Below the pieces are notes generated by a model. It saw only the letters and a program-made list of their open reading frames with translations. It had not been told where the DNA came from and ran no database searches. From NCBI GenBank assembly GCA_903837305.1, contig CAILUB010000329.1, positions 1 through 11,496 of the forward strand: DNA of 11,496 bases. The letters are read 5' to 3'. Source of the stretch: an uncultured Cytophagaceae bacterium. GTDB lineage: Bacteria > Bacteroidota > Bacteroidia > Cytophagales > Spirosomataceae. Of this stretch, positions 1 through 6,590 are shown in pieces. Each line of letters begins with the position of its first letter. Positions within the stretch are counted from its first letter, which is position 1. The position numbers and the translations under genes are program-made.

Positions 1-1170
1 GCATATATCATATCAGGTTACCGCACAGCAGTTGCAAAAGCCAAAAGAGGAGGTTTCAGAACGATGCGTCCAGATGATTTAGCGGCGGAAGTCATTAAAC
101 ATTTGATGAAGCAAGTGCCTAATTTAGATCCGGCGCGTGTCGACGATTTGATCGTGGGCAACGCCATACCCGAAGCAGAGCAAGGGATGCAAATGGCGCG
201 CTACATTTCCCTTTTATCATTACCAAAAAACGTTCCCGGTTTCATCATCAACCGCTATTGCGGTTCTGGATTAGAAGCAATTGCTTTGGCTTCCGCTAAA
301 GTGGCTTCCGGCATGGCGGATTGCGTCATTGCAGGCGGAACTGAATCGATGACGATGTTACCAATGATGGGCCACAAAACGGTTTTGAACTACGGAATCG
401 CGAACGAACATCCTGATTATTACATCGGAATGGGTCTGACGGCGGAGGAAGTAAGTAAGAAATACAACGTGACGCGCGATGAGCAAGATGCGTTCTCTTT
501 TGCTTCTCATATGAAGGCATTAGAAGCACAAAAAGCCGGAAAATTCACGTCTCAAATCGTTCCCGTGGAAGTAACGGAGAATTATTTCGATGCCAAATCA
601 GGTAAGAAACAAACCCGCAGCTGGACCGTGTCTGAAGACGAAGGACCACGCGCGGATACGACCATCGAAGCCTTAGGTAAACTAAAGCCAGCATTCGCGA
701 TGGGTGGAACCGTTACCGCGGGGAATGCCTCCCAAACCTCCGATGGAGCAGCTTTCGTTTTAGTCGTTTCGGAGAAATTAGTGAAAGAATTGCATTTAGA
801 ACCTATCGCACGGATGGTTTCTTATGCTACAGCAGGTGTAGAACCGAGTATCATGGGTATAGGTCCCGTAGAGGCGATTCCAATTGCTTTGAAAAAAGCG
901 GGATTAACGCTGAAAGATATCCAACAAATCGAGTTGAACGAGGCATTTGCGGCGCAGTCTTTGGCAGTTATGAAAACCCTCGATATCGATCCAACAATCG
1001 TCAATGTAAACGGTGGCGCTATCGCACTTGGACACCCACTGGGCTGTTCGGGTGCTAAATTATCCATCCAATTATTCAACGAAATGCGTCTTCGCAACCA
1101 AAAATACGGTATGGTTACAGCCTGCGTAGGTGGTGGTCAAGGGGTAGCAGGAATTTACGAATTACTATGA
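1..1170 (+). CDS. Acetyl-CoA C-acyltransferase (thiolase), 5' end outside window
   Basis: Thiolase that cleaves 3-ketoacyl-CoA with CoA to acetyl-CoA and a shortened acyl-CoA, the last step of fatty-acid beta-oxidation (FadA/FadI type). The frame is open from base 1 and reads a typical thiolase N-terminus (SGYRTAV, then KRGGFR) before the first ATG at 64, so that ATG is internal and the true start lies upstream; 389 residues are visible. The nucleophilic cysteine is in NRYCGSG (codon 259-261), the catalytic histidine in ALGHPLGCSG (codon 1033-1035) and the second catalytic cysteine in ACVGGGQG (codon 1123-1125); NEAFA is also present. All catalytic residues are intact. The stop overlaps the rocD start as ATGA, so the two are almost certainly co-transcribed. 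A biosynthetic acetoacetyl-CoA thiolase is possible, but the KRGGFR and MRPDDLAAEVI segments favour the degradative type. Confidence 0.93.
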   Translation, partial: AYIISGYRTAVAKAKRGGFRTMRPDDLAAEVIKHLMKQVPNLDPARVDDLIVGNAIPEAEQGMQMARYISLLSLPKNVPGFIINRYCGSGLEAIALASAKVASGMADCVIAGGTESMTMLPMMGHKTVLNYGIANEHPDYYIGMGLTAEEVSKKYNVTRDEQDAFSFASHMKALEAQKAGKFTSQIVPVEVTENYFDAKSGKKQTRSWTVSEDEGPRADTTIEALGKLKPAFAMGGTVTAGNASQTSDGAAFVLVVSEKLVKELHLEPIARMVSYATAGVEPSIMGIGPVEAIPIALKKAGLTLKDIQQIELNEAFAAQSLAVMKTLDIDPTIVNVNGGAIALGHPLGCSGAKLSIQLFNEMRLRNQKYGMVTACVGGGQGVAGIYELL

Positions 1171-2384
1171 CCCCACAAGAGTACATTGATTTAGAATCTG
1201 AGTTTGGGGCACATAATTACCATCCAATTCCGGTCGTTTTAGAACGTGGAGAAGGGGTGCATGTCTACGACGTAACGGGAAAGAAGTACCTGGATTTTTT
1301 ATCTGCCTACAGCGCAGTGAATCAGGGGCATTGTCATCCCCGTTTAGTCAAAGCCATAGCGGATCAGGCATCACGTTTAACACTCAGTTCCCGTGCCTTT
1401 CACACGAATCTATTGGGTTCGACAGAAAAGAAATTAGCAGAGAAATTTGGCTATGAAAAGGTTCTGTTGATGAATACAGGAGTGGAAGCCGGTGAATCAG
1501 CCATCAAATTAGCGCGTAAATGGGCTTATGAGGTGAAAGGTGTTCCGGCTAATCAAGCAGAAATTATTTTTGCGGAAGGGAATTTTTGGGGTAGAACGAT
1601 CGCGGCAGTTTCCTCTTCGAATGACCCATCATCTTATAACAACTTCGGACCATTTGTTCCAGGTTTTAGTCGTATTCCCTACAATGACTTAGCCGCTTTA
1701 GAAGAGAAATTACAAAACCCTCACGTAGCCGCATTTATGGTGGAACCCATTCAGGGCGAAGCTGGGGTCGTTATTCCGTCGCCGGGCTATTTGAAAAAAG
1801 CAGCTGCTTTATGCAAAAAACACCGGGTTCTTTTCATTGCAGATGAGATCCAAACAGGTTTAGGGCGCACAGGAGCCTGGTTAGCCTGCCACCACGAATT
1901 AGTGCATCCAGATATTTTGTTGTTAGGCAAAGCACTTTCGGGTGGATTTATGCCAGTCTCAGCAGTGCTCTGCAACGACGAGATTATGCTCACCATCAAA
2001 CCAGGCGAACATGGTTCGACGTATGGCGGCAATCCATTAGCTTGTGCAGTCGCGACCGTAGCCATCGATATTATCGAAGACGAAGATTTAGTCGAAAATG
2101 CCACCATTCGAGGACAGCAGTTACTAACATTCCTGGAAAGTCTACGCGATAAAACCGCCTTAATTAAATCAGTTAGAGGAAAAGGACTTTTGTGTGCCAT
2201 CGAAATTGACACCGATGAGGATAGTAAAGTAGCATGGGAGATTTGTTTAGACCTGATGAAAAAGGGCTTGTTGGCGAAACCAACACATGGCAATAAAATC
2301 CGTTTAGCTCCTCCCCTCACCATCACTGGTGCAGAAATGGATCAAGCCTGCAGCATCATCGATAAAGCTTTTCTGGGCTATTAA
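1167..2384 (+). CDS. rocD: Ornithine--oxo-acid aminotransferase
   Basis: PLP-dependent class III aminotransferase that converts ornithine plus 2-oxoglutarate to glutamate-5-semialdehyde and glutamate in cytosolic arginine/ornithine catabolism or proline synthesis. At 405 residues it has the normal length. The N-terminal signature (GAHNYHP, then DVTGKKYLDFLSAYSAVNQG) is characteristic of ornithine aminotransferase rather than acetylornithine aminotransferase. Seen motifs: NTGVEAGE for phosphate binding (103-110), EPIQGEAG (193-200), ADEIQTGLGRTG with the PLP-contacting aspartate D226, and LGKALSGG with the Schiff-base lysine K255. The ATG shares four bases with the upstream thiolase stop, indicating translational coupling. 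No arginase, proline or other arginine-pathway gene is visible nearby. The gene ends tail to tail with the dioxygenase gene, sharing TTAA. Confidence 0.95.
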   Translation: MTPQEYIDLESEFGAHNYHPIPVVLERGEGVHVYDVTGKKYLDFLSAYSAVNQGHCHPRLVKAIADQASRLTLSSRAFHTNLLGSTEKKLAEKFGYEKVLLMNTGVEAGESAIKLARKWAYEVKGVPANQAEIIFAEGNFWGRTIAAVSSSNDPSSYNNFGPFVPGFSRIPYNDLAALEEKLQNPHVAAFMVEPIQGEAGVVIPSPGYLKKAAALCKKHRVLFIADEIQTGLGRTGAWLACHHELVHPDILLLGKALSGGFMPVSAVLCNDEIMLTIKPGEHGSTYGGNPLACAVATVAIDIIEDEDLVENATIRGQQLLTFLESLRDKTALIKSVRGKGLLCAIEIDTDEDSKVAWEICLDLMKKGLLAKPTHGNKIRLAPPLTITGAEMDQACSIIDKAFLGY

Positions 2385-3166
2385 GCGATTTCGAAGCAGC
2401 GCATCGAGATTCCGCCGTACACGAGTTCATCGTAAGTGAATCGGACAGTCTCGTCTTTCCGTGCCAAAGCCAACGCATACAACATCGGAATGTAGTGATC
2501 CGGCGTAGGAACAGACTTTAATCCGCCTGGCGCACGCGCATAATCGACTAAACTCGAGATATCTTTATCCAGTAATTTCTGCATCGTCCAGGCATCAAAT
2601 TCCTGTGCCCAGTCATAGGCAAAATGCTCCTGCCCCATCGAGAGATTTGGGATACTCGCCTGTAAATTGTGTACGATATTTCCACTTCCCACAATCAATA
2701 CTCCCCTTTCTCGCAAAAATTGTAATTCTTGAGCGAGAGTGACGTGGTAAGCTAAAGGCTGAGAATAGTCAATCGACATCTCAAAACAGGGGATGTTGTG
2801 ATTCGGAAATAAATGACAAAGTATCGACCACGCGCCGTGATCTAGGCCCCATTCGGTCGTTTCTTGGATTTTTTGGGAGCCGGAAGCGAGCATTTTGGCT
2901 GTTTCTGGGCTTCCCGGTGCCGGGTATTGAAATTCGTGCAAGGCACGTGGAAATCCACCAAAATCGTGGATAGTTTCCGGAATTGGCGATGCTTGTACTT
3001 GTGTAATACCGCGCGTTAGCCAGTGAGCAGACACAACTAAAATAGCTTTAGGTGGTGCAATGGACGCCCCAAGTGAATTTAATGAAGCTGTAAAGGGATT
3101 GTCTGCCAGTGCGTTCATTGGGCTTCCGTGCCCAATGAACCAAACTGGCTGTATTGCAGATGACAT
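2381..3166 (-). CDS. Extradiol ring-cleavage dioxygenase, YgiD/4,5-DOPA dioxygenase type (LigB family)
   Basis: Member of the class III (LigB) extradiol dioxygenases closest to Escherichia coli YgiD and plant DODA, which open the ring of DOPA-like catechols between carbons 4 and 5 using a metal. It has 261 residues, normal for this single-domain family. Conserved segments are FIGHGSPMNA (10-19, H13), SAHWLTRG (H48), LDHGAWSIL (109-116, H110), GSGNIVHNL (H166) and TPDHYIPMLYAL (H224); H13, H48 and H224 are the expected metal ligands with H166 in the active site. The substrate is unknown: bacterial members are often annotated as DOPA dioxygenase without proof. It starts 3 bases after the rho stop on the same strand, so it is probably the distal gene of a rho transcript. 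No Shine-Dalgarno sequence is visible. Its stop overlaps that of rocD. Confidence 0.9.
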   Translation of the reverse strand: MSSAIQPVWFIGHGSPMNALADNPFTASLNSLGASIAPPKAILVVSAHWLTRGITQVQASPIPETIHDFGGFPRALHEFQYPAPGSPETAKMLASGSQKIQETTEWGLDHGAWSILCHLFPNHNIPCFEMSIDYSQPLAYHVTLAQELQFLRERGVLIVGSGNIVHNLQASIPNLSMGQEHFAYDWAQEFDAWTMQKLLDKDISSLVDYARAPGGLKSVPTPDHYIPMLYALALARKDETVRFTYDELVYGGISMRCFEIA

Positions 3167-3169
3167 TAA

Positions 3170-4645
3170 TTAGCGATTCATGGAAACTAAGAACTCTTCG
3201 TTGTTCCTAGTCCCTTTCATTTGCTGTTGCAAGAATTCCATCGCCTCTACCGAGTTCATATCGGACATGTGCTTGCGCAAGATCCAAACACGTTGTAGCA
3301 CCGCTGGATCCATCAATAGATCCTCGCGACGCGTTCCTGAAGCCGTCACATCGATCGATGGATAGATTCTGCGGTTCGCTAACTTGCGATCTAATTGTAA
3401 TTCCATGTTACCCGTCCCTTTGAATTCCTCAAAGATTACTTCGTCCATTTTCGATCCCGTTTCAATCAAGGCAGTTGCGATGATAGTTAAAGATCCGCCA
3501 TTTTCGACGTTACGAGCCGCTCCGAAGAAACGCTTCGGCTTGTGTAGCGCATTGGCATCCACACCACCTGATAAAATTTTACCAGAAGATGGAACCACTG
3601 TATTGTAGGCACGTGCAAGACGTGTAATTGAATCTAATAGGATAACAACATCGTGGCCGCATTCCACCATTCTTTTGGCCTTCTCTAAAACCAGGTTAGC
3701 CACTTTTACGTGACGTTCTGCCTGCTCATCGAAGGTAGATGAAATCACTTCTGCACGCACGGAACGCTGCATATCCGTTACCTCCTCTGGGCGCTCATCG
3801 ATCAATAAAATGATCAAATACACTTCCGGGTGGTTACGGGAAATCGCATTGGCGATGTCTTTTAAAAGAACCGTTTTACCAGTTTTAGGCTGGGCAACGA
3901 TCATACCCCTTTGGCCCTTACCGATAGGCGCGAACAAATCTAAAATACGCGTCGAATAATTATCCGGCGTCGAAGACAAGTTTAACTTTTCCTCTGGGAA
4001 CAAAGGCGTCAAATATTCAAAATTGATCCGGTCACGAATCTCATCCGTCGTCTTTCCATTCACTGATTCCACTTTTAATAAAGCGAAATACTTCTCTCCC
4101 TCTTTAGGTGGACGAATCTTTCCTAAAATGGTGTCTCCCGTCTTCAAACCAAACATTTTGATCTGAGATGGCGACACATAAATATCATCTGGAGAAGCCA
4201 AGTAATTGTAATCAGACGAACGCATAAATCCGTAACCGCCCTCTTGCATAATCTCTAAAACTCCCTCGTTTTCGATCAAACCATCTAATTCCTTGATAAC
4301 TTGATTGTAATTCGAACGGTGTTTATTGTGGTGATGCACCGGTGCTGGTGCTTCCTCCTTAGGTAATTTATCTACATCGACAGGCGCATCCGTAGGAGAA
4401 ACCTCGTCTTTTGTGTTTTCTGTGCTGGTGATGAAGGAAGTATCTACTAAGAACTCTTCTGGAGCTGCCACTTCTTTGTATTCGATAGGCGCTTCAGCAG
4501 CCGTTTCTGCTTCCGATTGCGTACCCATAGGTAACAAAGGGGCTTCTTCGTTGCTCTTCTTAATTCGTTGACGCTTAGGTCTTTCGTTTGATGATGATTC
4601 TTCTACTGGTGCTTTTTTTACTCTTTTGATAGGCTTATCTTCCAT
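3170..4645 (-). CDS. rho: Transcription termination factor Rho with acidic N-terminal extension
   Basis: Hexameric RNA-dependent ATPase/helicase that ends transcription at Rho-dependent sites. I chose the ATG at 4645 (491 residues); the longer frame would need a TTG at 4675 and adds ten unrelated residues. Residues 1 to about 110 are a low-complexity stretch, first basic (Lys/Arg), then rich in Glu, Ala, Pro, Ser and Thr, ending in HHHNKHR. Residues about 125-197 form the cold-shock-like primary RNA-binding domain with YGFMRS (138-143). The ATPase core follows: Walker A AQPKTGKT (251-258), Walker B VVILLD (333-338), the secondary RNA-binding SGGVDANAL region, and RRIYPSID with the expected arginine finger near 426. 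E. coli Rho has 419 residues, so the surplus is mainly the N-terminal extension; no SAP-like Rho_N helical segment is recognisable. Long Rho insertions are known in Bacteroidota. The dioxygenase gene follows after 3 bases. Confidence 0.97.
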   Translation of the reverse strand: MEDKPIKRVKKAPVEESSSNERPKRQRIKKSNEEAPLLPMGTQSEAETAAEAPIEYKEVAAPEEFLVDTSFITSTENTKDEVSPTDAPVDVDKLPKEEAPAPVHHHNKHRSNYNQVIKELDGLIENEGVLEIMQEGGYGFMRSSDYNYLASPDDIYVSPSQIKMFGLKTGDTILGKIRPPKEGEKYFALLKVESVNGKTTDEIRDRINFEYLTPLFPEEKLNLSSTPDNYSTRILDLFAPIGKGQRGMIVAQPKTGKTVLLKDIANAISRNHPEVYLIILLIDERPEEVTDMQRSVRAEVISSTFDEQAERHVKVANLVLEKAKRMVECGHDVVILLDSITRLARAYNTVVPSSGKILSGGVDANALHKPKRFFGAARNVENGGSLTIIATALIETGSKMDEVIFEEFKGTGNMELQLDRKLANRRIYPSIDVTASGTRREDLLMDPAVLQRVWILRKHMSDMNSVEAMEFLQQQMKGTRNNEEFLVSMNR

Positions 4646-4674
4646 AAAGGGGGAATGATTAATTAAGATTGACA

Positions 4675-4688
4675 ACAGACATCTCTGT
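4675..4688 (-). promoter_or_regulatory. Small hairpin in the predicted rho leader
   Basis: The inverted repeat ACAGA-CATC-TCTGT lies 30 bases upstream of the rho ATG, inside the predicted leader. It could be a small RNA hairpin or a protein site. A five-pair stem is weak and could occur by chance. Confidence 0.2.
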
Positions 4689-4786
4689 CAGAATGTTTGC
4701 CAAATGAGAAAATTAAGGGACGTTTACTCGTTGAATTGTCAGAATCGACATGCAATACTACGGTATTAGCGGGGAATTGTCAAGGT
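4686..4786. repeat. Repeated TTGTCA-type words in the rho/bioF divergent region
   Basis: TGTCAGAAT occurs at 4686-4694 and 4737-4745, and GAATTGTCA occurs at 4733-4741 and 4774-4782; an inverted TGACAA lies just outside at 4670-4675. The shared core is TTGTCA or TGTCA. Between the copies sits a small inverted repeat, AATAC-TACG-GTATT (4754-4767), which overlaps the candidate rho -7 box. Several related words within about 110 bases of a divergent control region suggest regulator binding, but no protein is identified. Confidence 0.35.
4753..4783 (-). promoter_or_regulatory. Candidate rho promoter (Bacteroidota type)
   Basis: On the minus strand TAGTATTG (4760 to 4753) differs at one position from the Bacteroidota -7 consensus TAnnTTTG, and a TTG (4783-4781) lies 20 bases upstream as a -33 element. 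The predicted start, near 4746, would give rho a leader of about 100 bases. This is pattern matching only. Confidence 0.35.
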
Positions 4787-4853
4787 TTTAGGCCAAAATT
4801 TGGGCTTCAAAATCAATTAAATGATAAAATACACGTCCACAGCGATTATTTCG

Positions 4854-4861
4854 TAGTTTTG
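4854..4861 (+). promoter_or_regulatory. Candidate -7 box for the bioFDA operon
   Basis: TAGTTTTG is an exact match to the Bacteroidota -7 consensus TAnnTTTG. It sits 14 bases before the bioF ATG, so the transcript would have a very short leader of roughly 8 bases. I see no convincing -33 TTG at the usual distance, so the promoter may be weak or activator-dependent. Confidence 0.4.
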
Positions 4862-4875
4862 CAGCACAAGAATCT

Positions 4876-5994
4876 ATGGAAAACATTCAGCAGCAGCTTA
4901 TTGACCTTTTGGAAACCCGTCGTAAAGAGGGCTTATTCAGGCAATTATCCGTGCTGGATGGCCGGACCGATTTCTGCTCAAACGATTACCTCGGATTAGC
5001 AGGTGATCCCGTTCTCGCCGCGTCCATCGCGCGTGATTTTGAGGCTTTGCCTGTTGAGGCACGCAAAATTGGGGCTACCGGATCTCGACTCATTTCAGGA
5101 CACTCTGCCTTAATTGAACAATTCGAAAAAGAATGCGCCGCCTTTCACGGATCAGAAGCTGCTTTGCTGTTTAGTTCAGGCTACGACGCAAACATTGGTT
5201 TGATCTCCTCCTTGCCACAAGAAGGCGACGTCATATTTTGCGATAAACTTTTACACGCGAGTTTAATAGATGGTTTACGTCTTTCTAAAGCAGAACGACG
5301 CATCTTCAAGCACAATAACCTAGATGACTTAGTTCATCTTTTAGATCAATACCCTGCCGAAACTCGCAAGTGGATCGTCGTAGAATCGGTTTATTCGATG
5401 GATGGCGATGTGGCTCCGCTATCGGAATTAGTTGCATTGAAAAACAAATACCAGGCCGAGCTCATCGTGGATGAGGCGCATTCTGGAGGAGTTTACGGTC
5501 CTAAAGGACAAGGCTTAGTATATGAACTGGGCCTTTGCGAGGACATTTTTGCTCGAGTAATCACGTTCGGGAAAGCCTGGGGCAATGCAGGAGCGGTAGT
5601 CCTAGGGTCATCAGCCCTAAAAGAATACCTCGTGAACTTCGCTAGACCCTTCATCTATTCCACCGCACCCACGCCGGCACACGTTTCAGCGCTTTTAAGC
5701 ACTTTGCATTATTTGCCTTCCCAAAACGAGGCCAGAAAAAAACTGCAAGAAAACATCGCCTTCTTCCGAGCAAATTGCCATTCTGATGCCTGGGGAGATA
5801 GCCAAACCGCCATCCAAACCTTCTTCGTTACAGGAAACGAGGCCGTGCGCGCAAAAGCAGCATCTGCCAGCGAATTCGCCATCAAACCCATCGTTTTCCC
5901 CACAGTAGCGAAAGGTAAAGAACGCATACGCATCACAATCAGTGCAAATCACACCAAGGAACAAATAGAATCACTAATAAAAACACTCGAATGA
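4876..5994 (+). CDS. bioF: 8-amino-7-oxononanoate synthase
   Basis: PLP enzyme of the alpha-oxoamine synthase family that condenses pimeloyl-thioester with L-alanine to give 8-amino-7-oxononanoate (KAPA), the first committed step of biotin ring assembly. It has 372 residues, close to the family norm of about 380. Seen: FCSNDYLGL (33-41), GATGSRLISG (66-75), H127 in LLHASLIDG for PLP stacking, VDEAHSGGVYG with D199 and H202, and TFGKAWGNAGA with the Schiff-base lysine K233. The related enzymes 2-amino-3-ketobutyrate CoA ligase and serine palmitoyltransferase are unlikely because bioD and bioA follow directly. The stop overlaps the bioD start as ATGA. It heads the operon, downstream of the region it shares with divergent rho. 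Confidence 0.96.
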   Translation: MENIQQQLIDLLETRRKEGLFRQLSVLDGRTDFCSNDYLGLAGDPVLAASIARDFEALPVEARKIGATGSRLISGHSALIEQFEKECAAFHGSEAALLFSSGYDANIGLISSLPQEGDVIFCDKLLHASLIDGLRLSKAERRIFKHNNLDDLVHLLDQYPAETRKWIVVESVYSMDGDVAPLSELVALKNKYQAELIVDEAHSGGVYGPKGQGLVYELGLCEDIFARVITFGKAWGNAGAVVLGSSALKEYLVNFARPFIYSTAPTPAHVSALLSTLHYLPSQNEARKKLQENIAFFRANCHSDAWGDSQTAIQTFFVTGNEAVRAKAASASEFAIKPIVFPTVAKGKERIRITISANHTKEQIESLIKTLE

Positions 5995-6590
5995 AACAAT
6001 TTATCGTCGCCGGAATAGGGACTGAAATTGGCAAAACAGTCGTTTCAGCCATTTTAACAGCCGGATTAAAAGCGGATTATTGGAAACCCGTTCAATCAGG
6101 GGATATAGCCACGGGAGATGCGTATTGGATCCGTAACTGGGTTCCGTTGGCCACCGTACATCCGTCCACCTATGCCTTAACTCAACCTCTTTCTCCCCAT
6201 AGTGCAGCAGAAATCGATGGAATTACCATTAAACTAGAAGTATTTAAAATCCCCACGGATCAGACCCTAATAGTCGAATTAGCTGGTGGAATTATGGTGC
6301 CATTGAATGATCAACAGACGAATCTAGACTTAATCAAACACCTAAATTTGCCGGTCATTTTAGTCAGCAAAAACTATTTAGGCAGCATCAATCATACGAT
6401 TTTAAGCTTTGAGATTTTAAAGCAACACGGAATTCCAATGGCCGGAATCGTGTTCAATGGACCTGAAAATCGATCAGGTGAAAAGTTTATTTTGAACCAT
6501 ACCGGTTTACCCCTTATTTTGCGCGTCCATACAGAATCAGAAATCAATGAAGCGGTAATCGCTTCGTATGCTCATAAAATCCATGTCTAA
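5991..6590 (+). CDS. bioD: ATP-dependent dethiobiotin synthetase
   Basis: Cytosolic P-loop enzyme that carboxylates 7,8-diaminononanoate with CO2 and ATP and closes the ureido ring to form dethiobiotin. Its 199 residues make it somewhat shorter than E. coli BioD (about 225). Seen: P-loop GIGTEIGKT (8-16), WKPVQSG (31-37) with the substrate-binding lysine, a PLSPHSAAE segment (66-74), VELAGGIMVPL (95-105) in place of the more usual VEGAGG, and NYLGSINHT (128-136), typical of this family. All core motifs are present, so it should be active. It is coupled to bioF by a 4-base overlap and overlaps the start of bioA, fitting a BioF-BioD-BioA operon in which its substrate is supplied by BioA. Confidence 0.95.
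   Translation: MKQFIVAGIGTEIGKTVVSAILTAGLKADYWKPVQSGDIATGDAYWIRNWVPLATVHPSTYALTQPLSPHSAAEIDGITIKLEVFKIPTDQTLIVELAGGIMVPLNDQQTNLDLIKHLNLPVILVSKNYLGSINHTILSFEILKQHGIPMAGIVFNGPENRSGEKFILNHTGLPLILRVHTESEINEAVIASYAHKIHV

Noticed and set aside
64..66. ATG at 64 as the true thiolase start
   Set aside because: The frame upstream to base 1 reads conserved thiolase N-terminal sequence, so the gene begins outside the window.
1787..2326. 179-residue open frame antisense to rocD
   Set aside because: It lies fully inside a well-supported gene, has no recognisable motif and looks like an opposite-strand shadow.
4646..4675. Ten-residue extension of Rho from a TTG at 4675
   Set aside because: The ATG at 4645 is the stronger start and the added residues show no Rho similarity.
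4646..4875. BirA-type biotin operator
   Set aside because: No TTGTTAACC-like half-site pair with the usual spacing is present in the bioF upstream region.
4697..4999. 100-residue frame between rho and bioF
   Set aside because: It begins in the control region, runs out of frame into bioF and has no family resemblance; the region is better explained as regulatory.
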